A program made the position numbers and the translations under genes. Positions 1-5,778 of a stretch of DNA of 8,047 nt are shown piece after piece (the stretch's first letter is position 1; every line of letters starts with the position of its first letter). The notes below the pieces were generated by a model, which searched no databases, had not been told where the DNA came from, and was given only the letters and a program-made list of their open reading frames with translations. Origin of the DNA: an uncultured Pseudorhodobacter sp. (GTDB taxonomy: Bacteria; Pseudomonadota; Alphaproteobacteria; Rhodobacterales; Rhodobacteraceae). The stretch covers positions 1 to 8,047 of the forward strand of contig CAMFLG010000127.1 in assembly GCA_945957495.1 (NCBI GenBank), in the 5' to 3' direction.

Positions 1-926
1 TGATTTCCAGCATCAAGGATGAGGGGCCGTTCCTGTTGGAATGGGTCGCGCATCATCTTGTGCTGGGGTTTGACCGCATCTGCATCGCCTCGAACGATTG
101 CCGCGACGGATCAGACCGGCTGTTGGCGGCGCTGGGCCGGGCGGGCTATATCGCGCATGTGCCGAATGTGTTGCAGCCCGGCGATATTCCGCAGCACGCA
201 GGCTATGACAAGATCAGGGCGACGCAGGGCATTGATGCGGCTGAATGGCTGATGATGCTGGATGCGGATGAATTTCTGAACGTGCATGTCGGCGCGGGCC
301 GGGTGGGCGATCTGACCGACCGCGCCGAGGCGAACGTGGATGTGATCGCGCTGAACGGGCGGTTTTTCACCGATGCGCCGGGGGGAAATTGGCAGCCGGG
401 GCGGGTCTGCGCGCAGTTTGTGGCGCCGGTGGCGGTGCGGCACAAGGCCAATGCGGCGCTGAAAACGCTGACGCGCGATCCTTCGCGGTTCCGGGCTGTT
501 CACAATCATTCGATGGTGGGGTTTCAGGGCAAGGGGCGGTTGCGGGTGCTGTGGGGCGACGGCACGGTGCGCGATCTGGAAAAGGGTGTGCCGATGTGGA
601 AGCAGTTGCGCAACGGGCCGCTGCGGCAGATTTCGCACCGTTTGGCGCAGTATAACCACTATGGCATCAAGACCTGGGACAGTTTTCTGCTGCGCCGGGA
701 TCGGGGGCGCGGGGCTGTGGCAGAGATGGTGCCGGAAAAGGCGCGCCACACCGACGCCTATTTCGCCGAACGCTCAGAGCCCGAGGGGCAGGACCGCAGC
801 ATTGCCCGCTATGAGGCAGAGGTGGTGGCGCGGATGCAGGCGATGTTGCAGGACGATGAGATTCGCCGCTGTCAGCAGGATTGCGAGCGGCTCTACGGCG
901 CCTTGCTGGCGCCATACCGGCGTTAG
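1..926 (+). CDS. Glycosyltransferase family 2-like protein, 5' end missing
   Basis: The frame is open from base 3 at the left edge to a TAG stop at 924-926, giving 308 visible residues, so the true start lies outside the window. An internal TTG at 36 is unlikely to be the start, because the upstream residues ISSIKDEGPF already look like the first strand of a GT-A fold ('KDE...EWVAHH'). The visible part runs EWVAHHLVLGFDRI, then IASNDCRDGSDRLL, IPQHAGY and the metal/nucleotide-binding DxD-type motif LDADEF (Asp codons at 261-263 and 267-269). This is the usual order in the Glyco_tranf_2_4 type of Rhodobacteraceae, which would transfer a sugar from a nucleotide-sugar donor to an unknown acceptor. 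No membrane segment is visible, so a cytoplasmic or membrane-peripheral location is inferred. The stop overlaps the stop of the convergent GNAT gene by four bases. The substrate cannot be assigned. Confidence 0.87.
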   Translation, partial: ISSIKDEGPFLLEWVAHHLVLGFDRICIASNDCRDGSDRLLAALGRAGYIAHVPNVLQPGDIPQHAGYDKIRATQGIDAAEWLMMLDADEFLNVHVGAGRVGDLTDRAEANVDVIALNGRFFTDAPGGNWQPGRVCAQFVAPVAVRHKANAALKTLTRDPSRFRAVHNHSMVGFQGKGRLRVLWGDGTVRDLEKGVPMWKQLRNGPLRQISHRLAQYNHYGIKTWDSFLLRRDRGRGAVAEMVPEKARHTDAYFAERSEPEGQDRSIARYEAEVVARMQAMLQDDEIRRCQQDCERLYGALLAPYRR

Positions 927-1519
927 AGTTCGCGCATCCAGAATTGCAGCGGTTTGGTGGTTTCGGCGGCGGCGCCGACATCTTTCCAGCTGAATTCGGC
1001 GATGACACCGGGCAGCGGAGCATAGCCGCGTCCCAGCCAGAACGCATCGTTGGTGCGGGCGTTTTCGGGTTTGGCGGGGTGGGATTCAGGGCGCTGCACC
1101 GAGCAGAAGGCAACGTAGCGGCGGCGCATGGCGCGGGCGTGGTCTTCGCGCAGGTCAATGAAGCGGTGGCCAAGGCCGATGCCGCGATAGGGTTCCAGCA
1201 GCACCGATTCCGCGCCGTAAAGGATATCGGTCAGCGGGATTCCCAGCCGCGCGAAGGGGGCCGAAAACGCCTCGGCGTGATCCTCCATCAGGGTGGAGGT
1301 GGAGGCGCCGATCAGTTGGCCATGGTGGAAGGCACCGACCAGCAGCGCACCGGGGTTGTCGCGATAGGTGGCGAGGTAGGCGCGTTCGTAATCCAGCGTG
1401 CCGTCGTAAAGATAGGGCCAGTCGCGGAAAACCGCGATGCGCAGGCGGGCGACATCGTCAAGTGCTGCCTCCAGTGCGGGGCCGGTCAGGCTGCGGACCT
1501 CGATCTCATCTTCGGTCAT
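923..1519 (-). CDS. GNAT family N-acetyltransferase
   Basis: This 198-residue protein has the acetyl-CoA-binding motif A of the GNAT fold at about residues 106-123: a beta strand (SVLLEP) followed by the pyrophosphate loop R112-G-I-G-L-G117 and helix alpha-3. The N-terminal part holds conserved-looking blocks (RIAVFRDWPYLYDG, LVGAFHHGQLIGAS), and the protein ends in KPLQFWMREL. The family moves an acetyl group from acetyl-CoA to an amine; the acceptor here is unknown. The ATG at 1517-1519 overlaps the TGA of the upstream NTF2-like gene (ATGA), and only a weak AGG stands before it, so translation is probably coupled. The 3' end overlaps the glycosyltransferase stop tail-to-tail, with no terminator between them. 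From memory this acetyltransferase often travels with the NTF2-like partner in alphaproteobacteria. Confidence 0.88.
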   Translation of the reverse strand: MTEDEIEVRSLTGPALEAALDDVARLRIAVFRDWPYLYDGTLDYERAYLATYRDNPGALLVGAFHHGQLIGASTSTLMEDHAEAFSAPFARLGIPLTDILYGAESVLLEPYRGIGLGHRFIDLREDHARAMRRRYVAFCSVQRPESHPAKPENARTNDAFWLGRGYAPLPGVIAEFSWKDVGAAAETTKPLQFWMREL

Positions 1520-1926
1520 GCCGAGACCTGTTTGATCCAGTCGTTGAGGTTGTAGAAGGTGGTGATGCGGCTGATCTTGCCGTTCTGAAGGTCAAAGAAC
1601 GATCCGGCGGGCAGGATATAGGTCTGGCCCTGCGCGGTGGGCAGGCCGGGATCGGTTTTCAGATAGGTGCCGTGGACGACAAATTCGGCGGCGGCGCGGG
1701 TGCCTGCGGTGTTGGTGAAGATTTCGATGTCGCGCAATTCCTCGCGGTAGGACACCCCCATATGGGCGCAGAATTCCGCGAAGAGTGCGCGGCCCCGGCG
1801 GATGCCGCCCTCGTTGACGCGGTGTTCGACGTCATCGGTGACGCAGGCCAGCATTCCGGCGGCGTCGCCTGCGTTGAAGGCGGCGTAATAGGCGGCGATG
1901 GTGGCGTGGGCGCTGGCTTGGGTCAT
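1516..1926 (-). CDS. NTF2/SnoaL-fold, ketosteroid-isomerase-related protein
   Basis: The protein has 136 residues from the chosen ATG at 1924-1926. The frame stays open to a TTG at 1983, but the family pattern begins at MTQASAHATIAAYYAAFNAGD, and an AAGG stands about 8 bases upstream. The order is that of the alpha+beta-barrel NTF2 superfamily: an N-terminal helix (IAAYYAAFNAGDAAGMLACV), the strand entry TDDVEHRVNEGG, then RGRALFAEF, AAEFVVHGTYLKTD, PAGSFFDLQNGKISRITTFYN and a C-terminal DWIKQVSA. It most resembles the small 'steroid delta-isomerase-related' family (TIGR02096-like), whose members are mostly uncharacterised. True isomerase activity should not be assumed, because the fold is used for many hydrolase, isomerase and binding roles. 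It is the first gene of a two-gene unit with the GNAT gene. Confidence 0.85.
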   Translation of the reverse strand: MTQASAHATIAAYYAAFNAGDAAGMLACVTDDVEHRVNEGGIRRGRALFAEFCAHMGVSYREELRDIEIFTNTAGTRAAAEFVVHGTYLKTDPGLPTAQGQTYILPAGSFFDLQNGKISRITTFYNLNDWIKQVSA

Positions 1927-1944
1927 GCGGGGCCTTTTTGCGAC

Positions 1945-1961
1945 TGTCCCGGGTGGGGACA
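1945..1961. repeat. Short hairpin in 5' leader of the NTF2-like gene
   Basis: TGTCCC (1945-1950) and GGGACA (1956-1961) form a 6-bp stem with a 5-base loop, 19 bases or more before the NTF2-like start. On the plus strand it is followed by ATTTTT and so resembles a weak terminator, but no plus-strand gene ends here. On the minus strand it would sit in the untranslated leader. Its role is unknown. Confidence 0.3.
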
Positions 1962-1981
1962 ATTTTTCATGTAAATAAATC

Positions 1982-2011
1982 AATGGGTTACCTGTTAGGC
2001 TTTAACCCATT
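1982..2011. repeat. Perfect 9-bp inverted repeat in NTF2-GNAT leader
   Basis: AATGGGTTA at 1982-1990 and TAACCCATT at 2003-2011 are perfect reverse complements, separated by a 12-base spacer. The right arm shares bases with the candidate CtrA site. The arms could bind a dimeric regulator or form a small stem; the sequence does not decide between these. Confidence 0.5.
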
Positions 2012-2017
2012 CTTAAC
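2002..2017. promoter_or_regulatory. Candidate CtrA binding site (full site)
   Basis: The sequence TTAACCCATTCTTAAC is an exact match to the CtrA full-site consensus TTAA-N7-TTAAC known from Caulobacter and other alphaproteobacteria. It lies 76-91 bases upstream of the NTF2-like start, in the only clearly AT-rich stretch of a GC-rich region. An AT-rich block (ATTTATTTAC on the minus strand, 1980-1971) about 22 bases further on could serve as a -10 region. The site would control the NTF2-GNAT unit, since the other neighbour (qorB) ends here. The match is seen directly; regulation is inferred. Confidence 0.5.
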
Positions 2018-2045
2018 ATTTGTCGCATGAGGCGGCGGCAAGGTC

Positions 2046-2084
2046 CAGATCGCAATCGGCAGGATGGGTGCCGATTGCGACCTG
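2046..2084 (-). terminator. Long hairpin after qorB, probable terminator
   Basis: Bases 2046-2061 pair with 2069-2084 to give a 16-bp stem with a 7-base loop. The only imperfect position is an A-C pair on the plus strand, which becomes a T-G wobble on the minus strand. The hairpin begins 10 bases past the qorB stop in the direction of qorB transcription. There is no T-run behind it, so it is not a textbook intrinsic terminator. It may act with Rho or as a 3'-end stabiliser. The wobble favours function in minus-strand RNA. Confidence 0.6.
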
Positions 2085-2094
2085 AGAGGGTGCC

Positions 2095-2931
2095 TTAGAG
2101 CGCGGCTTTGATCGTGACCGCGATCGGCGTGGTGGGGCGGCCGATCAGTTTGGAAAGCGTGTGGCTTTCATCCAAGAGCGCGCCGCGCGATGCGGTATCG
2201 TCGCTGTCGGCCAGAACGGCGGCAAAGCCTGCGGGCAGGCCAAAGCTTTGCAGGATGCCTGCGTAAACGTCTTTCGGCAGCGAGTTGTAGGGGACGGGCT
2301 TGCCCACCTGTTTGGACACTTCGGCGGCGAATTCGGCCATGGTGAAGGGGGTGTCGCCCGCCAGTTCATAGGTTTTGCCAGCGGTGCTGTCATCCAGTGC
2401 GGTGACGGCGATTGCCTCGGCATAGTCGGCACGGGCGGCAGAGGCGATGCGTCCTTCGCCGGACGAACCGATCAGGGCGCCGTGTTCGACCGAAGCCTTG
2501 AGCGAACCGGTGTAGTTTTCGGTGTACCAGCCATTGCGCAGCAGGGTGACGGCCAAGCCAGAGGCCTTGAGCGCGGCTTCGGTGGCGATGTGGTCTTGCG
2601 CCAGGACCATCGGCGAGGCGTCGCCCTTGAGGATCGAGGTGTAGATGATGCGGGTGACGCCCGCAGCCTTGGCGGCGGTGATCACCGCGATGTGCTGGCC
2701 AGCGCGGTCGTTGAAATCATTCGAGGAAATCAGGACGAGGGTTTTGACGCCCGCCAGCGCCGGGGCAAGGGTTTCGGGTTTGGTGTAATCGAAGGCGCGG
2801 ACGGGCACGCCCAGATCGGCCTTCGGATCGCGGGCAAGCGCCACGACATCGGCTTGCGGGGCACGGGCTTTGAGGGCGGCGAGGGCGAGGCGGCCGAGGT
2901 GGCCGGTGGCGCCGGTGATGGCAATGGTCAT
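2095..2931 (-). CDS. qorB: NAD(P)H:quinone oxidoreductase 2-like (QorB/YtfG), NmrA-type SDR
   Basis: This 278-residue protein closely follows the layout of E. coli QorB (YtfG), which uses NADPH to reduce quinones. The dinucleotide-binding glycine motif GATGHLG is at 7-13, with ALAR (R34) at the end of the second strand where NADPH-specific members place a basic residue. Further blocks match QorB: LVLISSNDF (66-73), IIYTSILKGDASP (95-107), LLRNGWYTENY (130-140), IASAARADYAEA (162-173), YELAGD (188-193) and the C-terminal LSKLIGRPTT (259-268). The length matches the family. The ATG at 2929-2931 is preceded by a strong AAGGAG six bases away. The gene is divergent from an HxlR-type regulator, the same arrangement as ytfG/ytfH in E. 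coli, which suggests repression by that neighbour and induction by quinone or electrophile stress. A general NmrA-type reductase with another substrate is the alternative. Confidence 0.88.
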   Translation of the reverse strand: MTIAITGATGHLGRLALAALKARAPQADVVALARDPKADLGVPVRAFDYTKPETLAPALAGVKTLVLISSNDFNDRAGQHIAVITAAKAAGVTRIIYTSILKGDASPMVLAQDHIATEAALKASGLAVTLLRNGWYTENYTGSLKASVEHGALIGSSGEGRIASAARADYAEAIAVTALDDSTAGKTYELAGDTPFTMAEFAAEVSKQVGKPVPYNSLPKDVYAGILQSFGLPAGFAAVLADSDDTASRGALLDESHTLSKLIGRPTTPIAVTIKAAL

Positions 2932-2968
2932 GGGGTTCTCCTTGGTTGATGGCGTAGAGATACCCCTT

Positions 2969-2987
2969 TACTTACGAAATGGAAGTA
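2969..2987. promoter_or_regulatory. Candidate operator for the HxlR regulator
   Basis: TACTTAC (2969-2975) and GGAAGTA (2981-2987) form a 7-bp inverted repeat with a 5-base centre and one mismatch. It lies midway between the divergent qorB and regulator genes, 38 bases before the qorB start and 45 before the regulator start. HxlR/DUF24 dimers typically bind GTA/TAC-ended dyads in such intergenic regions. The dyad is seen directly; the partner is inferred from position. Confidence 0.5.
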
Positions 2988-3032
2988 CCTACATTTCTGT
3001 TAGTTTCAGCAAATCTGCACAAGGGGATGATC

Positions 3033-3389
3033 ATGGTTGCAGAGGTGGGGTTTGCGCCGAATGTGCTGGCGGCGGAATGCCCGTCGCGGGCGGTTCTGAA
3101 ACATCTGACCAGCCAGTGGGGCGTTCTGGTGATGCTGGCCTTGCGGGATGGCACCTTGCGGTTTTCGGCGCTGCGGCGGCGGATTGGCGGCGTGTCAGAG
3201 CGGATGCTGGCGCAAACCTTGCAGGTGCTGGAGGCGGACGGGCTGATTCAGCGCACCGCCTATCAGGTGGTGCCGCCGCATGTGGACTATGCACTGACGC
3301 CGCTGGGCGCCGAGGCTGCGGCGCGGGTGGCGGACCTGACCGGCTGGATCGAGGCGAAACTGCCGGAGATCATGGCCGCGCGGGGGTAG
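3033..3389 (+). CDS. HxlR/DUF24-family redox-type transcriptional regulator
   Basis: The protein has 118 residues from the ATG at 3033-3035. The frame is open back to an ATG at 2979, but AAGGGG (3021-3026) sits six bases before 3033, and starting earlier would translate the likely operator/promoter. Cys16 (AAECPSR) occupies the conserved N-terminal position used as a thiol sensor in HxlR members such as QorR and YodB, and it is the only Cys in the protein, so the type is 1-Cys. The winged helix-turn-helix follows: helices VLKHLTSQWGVLVMLAL, RFSALRRRIGGVSERMLAQTLQVLEADGLIQR (43-74), then a wing VVPPHVDYALTPLG. It probably represses qorB, and perhaps itself, until Cys16 is oxidised or modified by quinones. 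C. glutamicum QorR and E. coli YtfH are the nearest known analogues. The repeat/hairpin element begins four bases after its stop. Confidence 0.9.
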   Translation: MVAEVGFAPNVLAAECPSRAVLKHLTSQWGVLVMLALRDGTLRFSALRRRIGGVSERMLAQTLQVLEADGLIQRTAYQVVPPHVDYALTPLGAEAAARVADLTGWIEAKLPEIMAARG

Positions 3390-3392
3390 GAC

Positions 3393-3433
3393 TGGGGGCT
3401 TCGCGCCCCCAAGGATTTGCTGCGCAAATCCTT
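3393..3433 (+). terminator. Double hairpin ending the HxlR gene (in repeat copy A)
   Basis: The first hairpin pairs 3393-3399 with 3405-3411 (7 bp, loop TTCGC). The second pairs 3411-3420 with 3424-3433 (10 bp perfect, loop TGC). The first starts four bases after the HxlR stop. No T-run follows directly. The two stacked stems between convergent genes suggest a two-way transcription end, since they would also lie downstream of the phosphatase gene on the minus strand. Confidence 0.55.
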
Positions 3434-3486
3434 CCCCTGCGGGATATTTGGGCCAAGATGAAGAAATTTTAGGTAAGTTTTAGGGA
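3393..3486. repeat. Dispersed intergenic hairpin repeat, copy A
   Basis: This 94-base unit is shared with 5819-5914 in the same orientation. It holds a GGGGGC/GCCCCC stem, a second stem of the AAGGATTTGC type, a CCCC-rich block, GATATTTG, a 17-base identical run (GATGAAGAAATTTTAGG, 3457-3473) and a second TTTTAGGGA. It fills nearly all the space between the convergent regulator and phosphatase genes, with its tail six bases from the phosphatase stop. I associate such units with many Rhodobacteraceae intergenic regions from memory; the two-copy similarity is seen directly. Confidence 0.75.
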
Positions 3487-3491
3487 TTGTC

Positions 3492-3947
3492 TCAGGTTGC
3501 GGTGGGCGGGCCGAAGCGGTCGATCATGCGATCCTTGATCTGGTCGCGGGCCTGACGATAGGCGGCGAGTTTCGCCTCGCGCCCCTCGCCCAGGGCGGTC
3601 GGGTCGATGATCGGCCAGTATTCAACCTCCAGATGGCTGAGGCGGGTCAGGTCCAGCGCGGCGCGTTTGCTGGCGGCGGACAGGGCGACGATCAGATCGA
3701 ATTGGCCCAGATCGTCGCCCAGGCTTTGCATTTCGTCAAACGAGCGCGAGCGGTGGCGCGACAGTTCAATCCCCAGCTCGCGGCAGACCGTGATGGAAAA
3801 TCCGTCGATTTCCATATCGTTATGCACGCCCGCCGATTGCACGTAGGCGCGCTGGCCATAGAATTTTTTCATCATCGCCTCGGCCATGGGCGAGCGGACG
3901 GCATTGTGATCACAGCAAAACAGCACGGCAGTCGGGAATGCGGCCAC
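3492..3947 (-). CDS. Low-molecular-weight protein tyrosine phosphatase-like protein
   Basis: The protein has 151 residues from a GTG at 3945-3947. No ATG precedes the conserved region. In-frame TTG codons at 3959 and 3953 are alternatives, but the GTG sits two bases past the UPF0262 stop with GGGG six bases before it. The LMW-PTP P-loop C-x5-R-S is present as C12-D-H-N-A-V-R18-S19-P20, and the general-acid Asp is in WPIIDP (D115-P116), so the catalytic set is complete. The classical second Cys of the loop is Val17 here, while a neighbouring Cys11 precedes the nucleophile. Members hydrolyse phosphotyrosine or reduce arsenate; neither is proven here, and there is no ars gene nearby. It is the third gene of the hisD operon and ends six bases from repeat copy A. 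The start codon is uncertain. Confidence 0.85.
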   Translation of the reverse strand: MAAFPTAVLFCCDHNAVRSPMAEAMMKKFYGQRAYVQSAGVHNDMEIDGFSITVCRELGIELSRHRSRSFDEMQSLGDDLGQFDLIVALSAASKRAALDLTRLSHLEVEYWPIIDPTALGEGREAKLAAYRQARDQIKDRMIDRFGPPTAT

Positions 3948-3949
3948 GA

Positions 3950-4429
3950 TCAACCCCAATGCAGAACGCAGATCAGGGTAAACAGGCGGCGGGCGGTGTC
4001 GATATCGACCTCTGCCTTGCCTTCCAGGCGTTCCTGCAACACGCGCGCCCCTTCGTTGTGAATGCCGCGCCGGGCCATGTCGATCGCCTCGATCTGGCTG
4101 GGCGGCAGGCGTTTGACCGCCTCGAAATAGGATTCGCAGATCTGGAAGTAGTCTTTCACCACCTGCCGGAACGGCCCAAGCGACAGGTGAAATTCGCCGA
4201 CCTTCTGCGCGGCCTCGGTGGAGAGGTCAAAGACCAGGCGGCCGTCGCGGATGGCCAGGCCCAGCCGGTAGGGGCCGGGCAGCACGGGGCGGTCTTCGCG
4301 CACGGGGAGGGCGAAGGAGTTGTCCTCCAGCAGATCGAAGATGGCGACCTTGCGTTCCTGTTCGATTTCCGCCGTGGGGCGGGCGAGGCCCTTTTCGTCG
4401 ATGTCGATGGCGCAGATGCGGTTGGTCAT
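3950..4429 (-). CDS. UPF0262 family protein
   Basis: This 159-residue protein matches the layout of UPF0262 (PF06793), an alphaproteobacterial family of unknown function. It starts ICAIDIDEKGLARPTAEIEQERKVAIFDLLEDNSF, followed by PGPYRLGLAIRDGRLVFDL, LSLGPFRQVVKDYFQICESYFEAVK and MARRGIHNEGARVLQERL. It ends in a hydrophobic helix TARRLFTLICVLHWG. There is no signal peptide or long membrane segment, so it should be a soluble cytoplasmic protein. The ATG at 4427-4429 overlaps the hisD TGA (ATGA), which implies translational coupling, and its stop is two bases before the favoured phosphatase start. The persistent link with hisD and the phosphatase in alphaproteobacteria is from memory. No function can be assigned. 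Confidence 0.92.
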   Translation of the reverse strand: MTNRICAIDIDEKGLARPTAEIEQERKVAIFDLLEDNSFALPVREDRPVLPGPYRLGLAIRDGRLVFDLSTEAAQKVGEFHLSLGPFRQVVKDYFQICESYFEAVKRLPPSQIEAIDMARRGIHNEGARVLQERLEGKAEVDIDTARRLFTLICVLHWG

Positions 4430-5736
4430 GGTTGCCCCCGGTTCAGGCGGTCAAGCCGGGCGCGGACCGACAGGCCGTGCGCTTGCAGGCTTTCCGATGT
4501 GGCAAGGCGTTCGGCGGCGGGTCCGATCTGGGCCAGCGCCTCGGGCGTCATGCGGGCGAGGGTCGTGCGTTTGAGAAAGTCCATCACACTCAATCCGGAA
4601 GAAAACCGCGCCGAGCGGGCGGTGGGCAAGACATGGTTCGGCCCGCCAACGTAATCGCCGATTGCTTCCGGAGTCCATGCCCCAAGGAAGATGGCACCGG
4701 CATGGGTGATTTCAAGGGCAAGCGTCTCGGGGTCGGCGGTGCAGAGTTCAAGGTGTTCGGGGGCGACGCGGTTGGACAGCCGGGCGGCCTCGGACAGGTC
4801 GCGGGTGATGATCACAGCACCATTGTCGCGCCAGCTGGCCCCGGCGATGGCGCGGCGTTCGAGGGTTTCAAGGCGTTTCTCGACGGCGGCGGTGACGTCG
4901 GCGGCGAAGGCGGCGGAGGGGGTGATGAGGATGGATTGCGCCGAGGCGTCATGTTCGGCCTGCGACAGAAGGTCGAGCGCGATCCAGTCGGGATCGTTTT
5001 CCGCATCGGCGATGACGAGGATTTCCGAGGGGCCGGCGATCATGTCGATGCCGACGCGGCCAAAGACGCGGCGTTTGGCGGCGGCGACATAGGCGTTGCC
5101 GGGGCCGGTTATCTTGTCCACCGGCTGGATGGTTTCGGTGCCATAGGCGAGTGCGGCGATGGCTTGGGCCCCGCCGATGCGGTAGATCACGTCAACGCCT
5201 GCGATGCGGGCCGCCAGAAGCACCAGCGGGTTGACCACGCCGCCGGGGGTGGGGCAGGCGATGGCGAGGCGTTCGACCCCGGCCACCTTGGCGGGGATGG
5301 CATTCATCAGGACCGAGGACGGGTAAGAGGCGATGCCGCCGGGGACGTAAAGACCTGCCGCGGAAACCGGGGTCCAGCGCCAGCCCAGCCGCGCACCTGA
5401 GTCTTCCTGCCACATCGCGTCTTCGGGCAATTGCCGGGCGTGGTAGGCGCGGATGCGGGTGGCGGCGAGTTCAAGGGCGGCGCGATCCTCGGGCGAGACT
5501 TTGGCGCATTCGGCCTCGATCTCGGCCTGCGTGAAGGCGAGGGTTTCGGGGGTGAGGCTGAGGCGGTCGAATTTGGCGGTGAGGTCGATCAGGGCCTGAT
5601 CGCCCCGGGCGCGCACGTCGGCGATGATGGCGGCCACGGCGTGATCCACGTCTTCAGCCTCTTCGCGTTTCATCCCCAGAAGGGCGGTGAAGCGGGTTTC
5701 GAAATCGGCGTCGGTGGTGGAGAGATAGGTGGGCAT
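4426..5736 (-). CDS. hisD: Histidinol dehydrogenase
   Basis: HisD oxidises L-histidinol to L-histidine in two NAD+-dependent steps, the end of histidine synthesis, as a Zn-dependent cytoplasmic homodimer. The protein has 436 residues from the ATG at 5734-5736, which has GGAGG five bases upstream. The frame stays open to 5838, but the extra 34 codons run into the intergenic repeat and are not family sequence. Motifs in order: GLYVPGG (128-134), GPGNAYVAAAK (211-221), DMIAGPSEIL (231-240), LLSQAEHD (256-263), RVAPEHLEL (323-331), GGPNHVLPT (364-372) and GLSVMDF (381-387). The Zn ligands are Q259, H262, D361 and H420, and the catalytic pair is E328-H329, so all key residues are present. It leads the operon with UPF0262 and the phosphatase. 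No His-rich leader peptide is visible upstream. Confidence 0.98.
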   Translation of the reverse strand: MPTYLSTTDADFETRFTALLGMKREEAEDVDHAVAAIIADVRARGDQALIDLTAKFDRLSLTPETLAFTQAEIEAECAKVSPEDRAALELAATRIRAYHARQLPEDAMWQEDSGARLGWRWTPVSAAGLYVPGGIASYPSSVLMNAIPAKVAGVERLAIACPTPGGVVNPLVLLAARIAGVDVIYRIGGAQAIAALAYGTETIQPVDKITGPGNAYVAAAKRRVFGRVGIDMIAGPSEILVIADAENDPDWIALDLLSQAEHDASAQSILITPSAAFAADVTAAVEKRLETLERRAIAGASWRDNGAVIITRDLSEAARLSNRVAPEHLELCTADPETLALEITHAGAIFLGAWTPEAIGDYVGGPNHVLPTARSARFSSGLSVMDFLKRTTLARMTPEALAQIGPAAERLATSESLQAHGLSVRARLDRLNRGQP

Positions 5737-5778
5737 GGCGGCCTCCGGCTGTGATGGAGGGTGCATAGCGAAGGGGCC

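Noticed and set aside
36..926. Complete glycosyltransferase starting at the TTG at 36
   Set aside because: Family-like residues continue upstream to the window edge (ISSIKDEGPF), so the gene is truncated by the window rather than starting there.
1945..1967. Plus-strand intrinsic terminator (6-bp stem followed by ATTTTT)
   Set aside because: No plus-strand gene lies upstream to be ended; the stem is short and is listed only as a weak leader hairpin.
2161..2949. 262-codon plus-strand frame opposite qorB, and a similar 322-codon frame opposite hisD (4432-5400)
   Set aside because: Both are Gly-rich shadows of well-supported minus-strand genes, caused by G/C third positions.
3393..3486. Hairpin repeats as the start of a CRISPR array or an insertion sequence
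   Set aside because: There are only two copies 2.4 kb apart, with internal hairpins and no regular spacing, no transposase and no target duplications.
3492..3947. Arsenate reductase of an ars operon
   Set aside because: The fold is shared, but there are no ars transport or regulator genes nearby, and the gene is bound to hisD and UPF0262.
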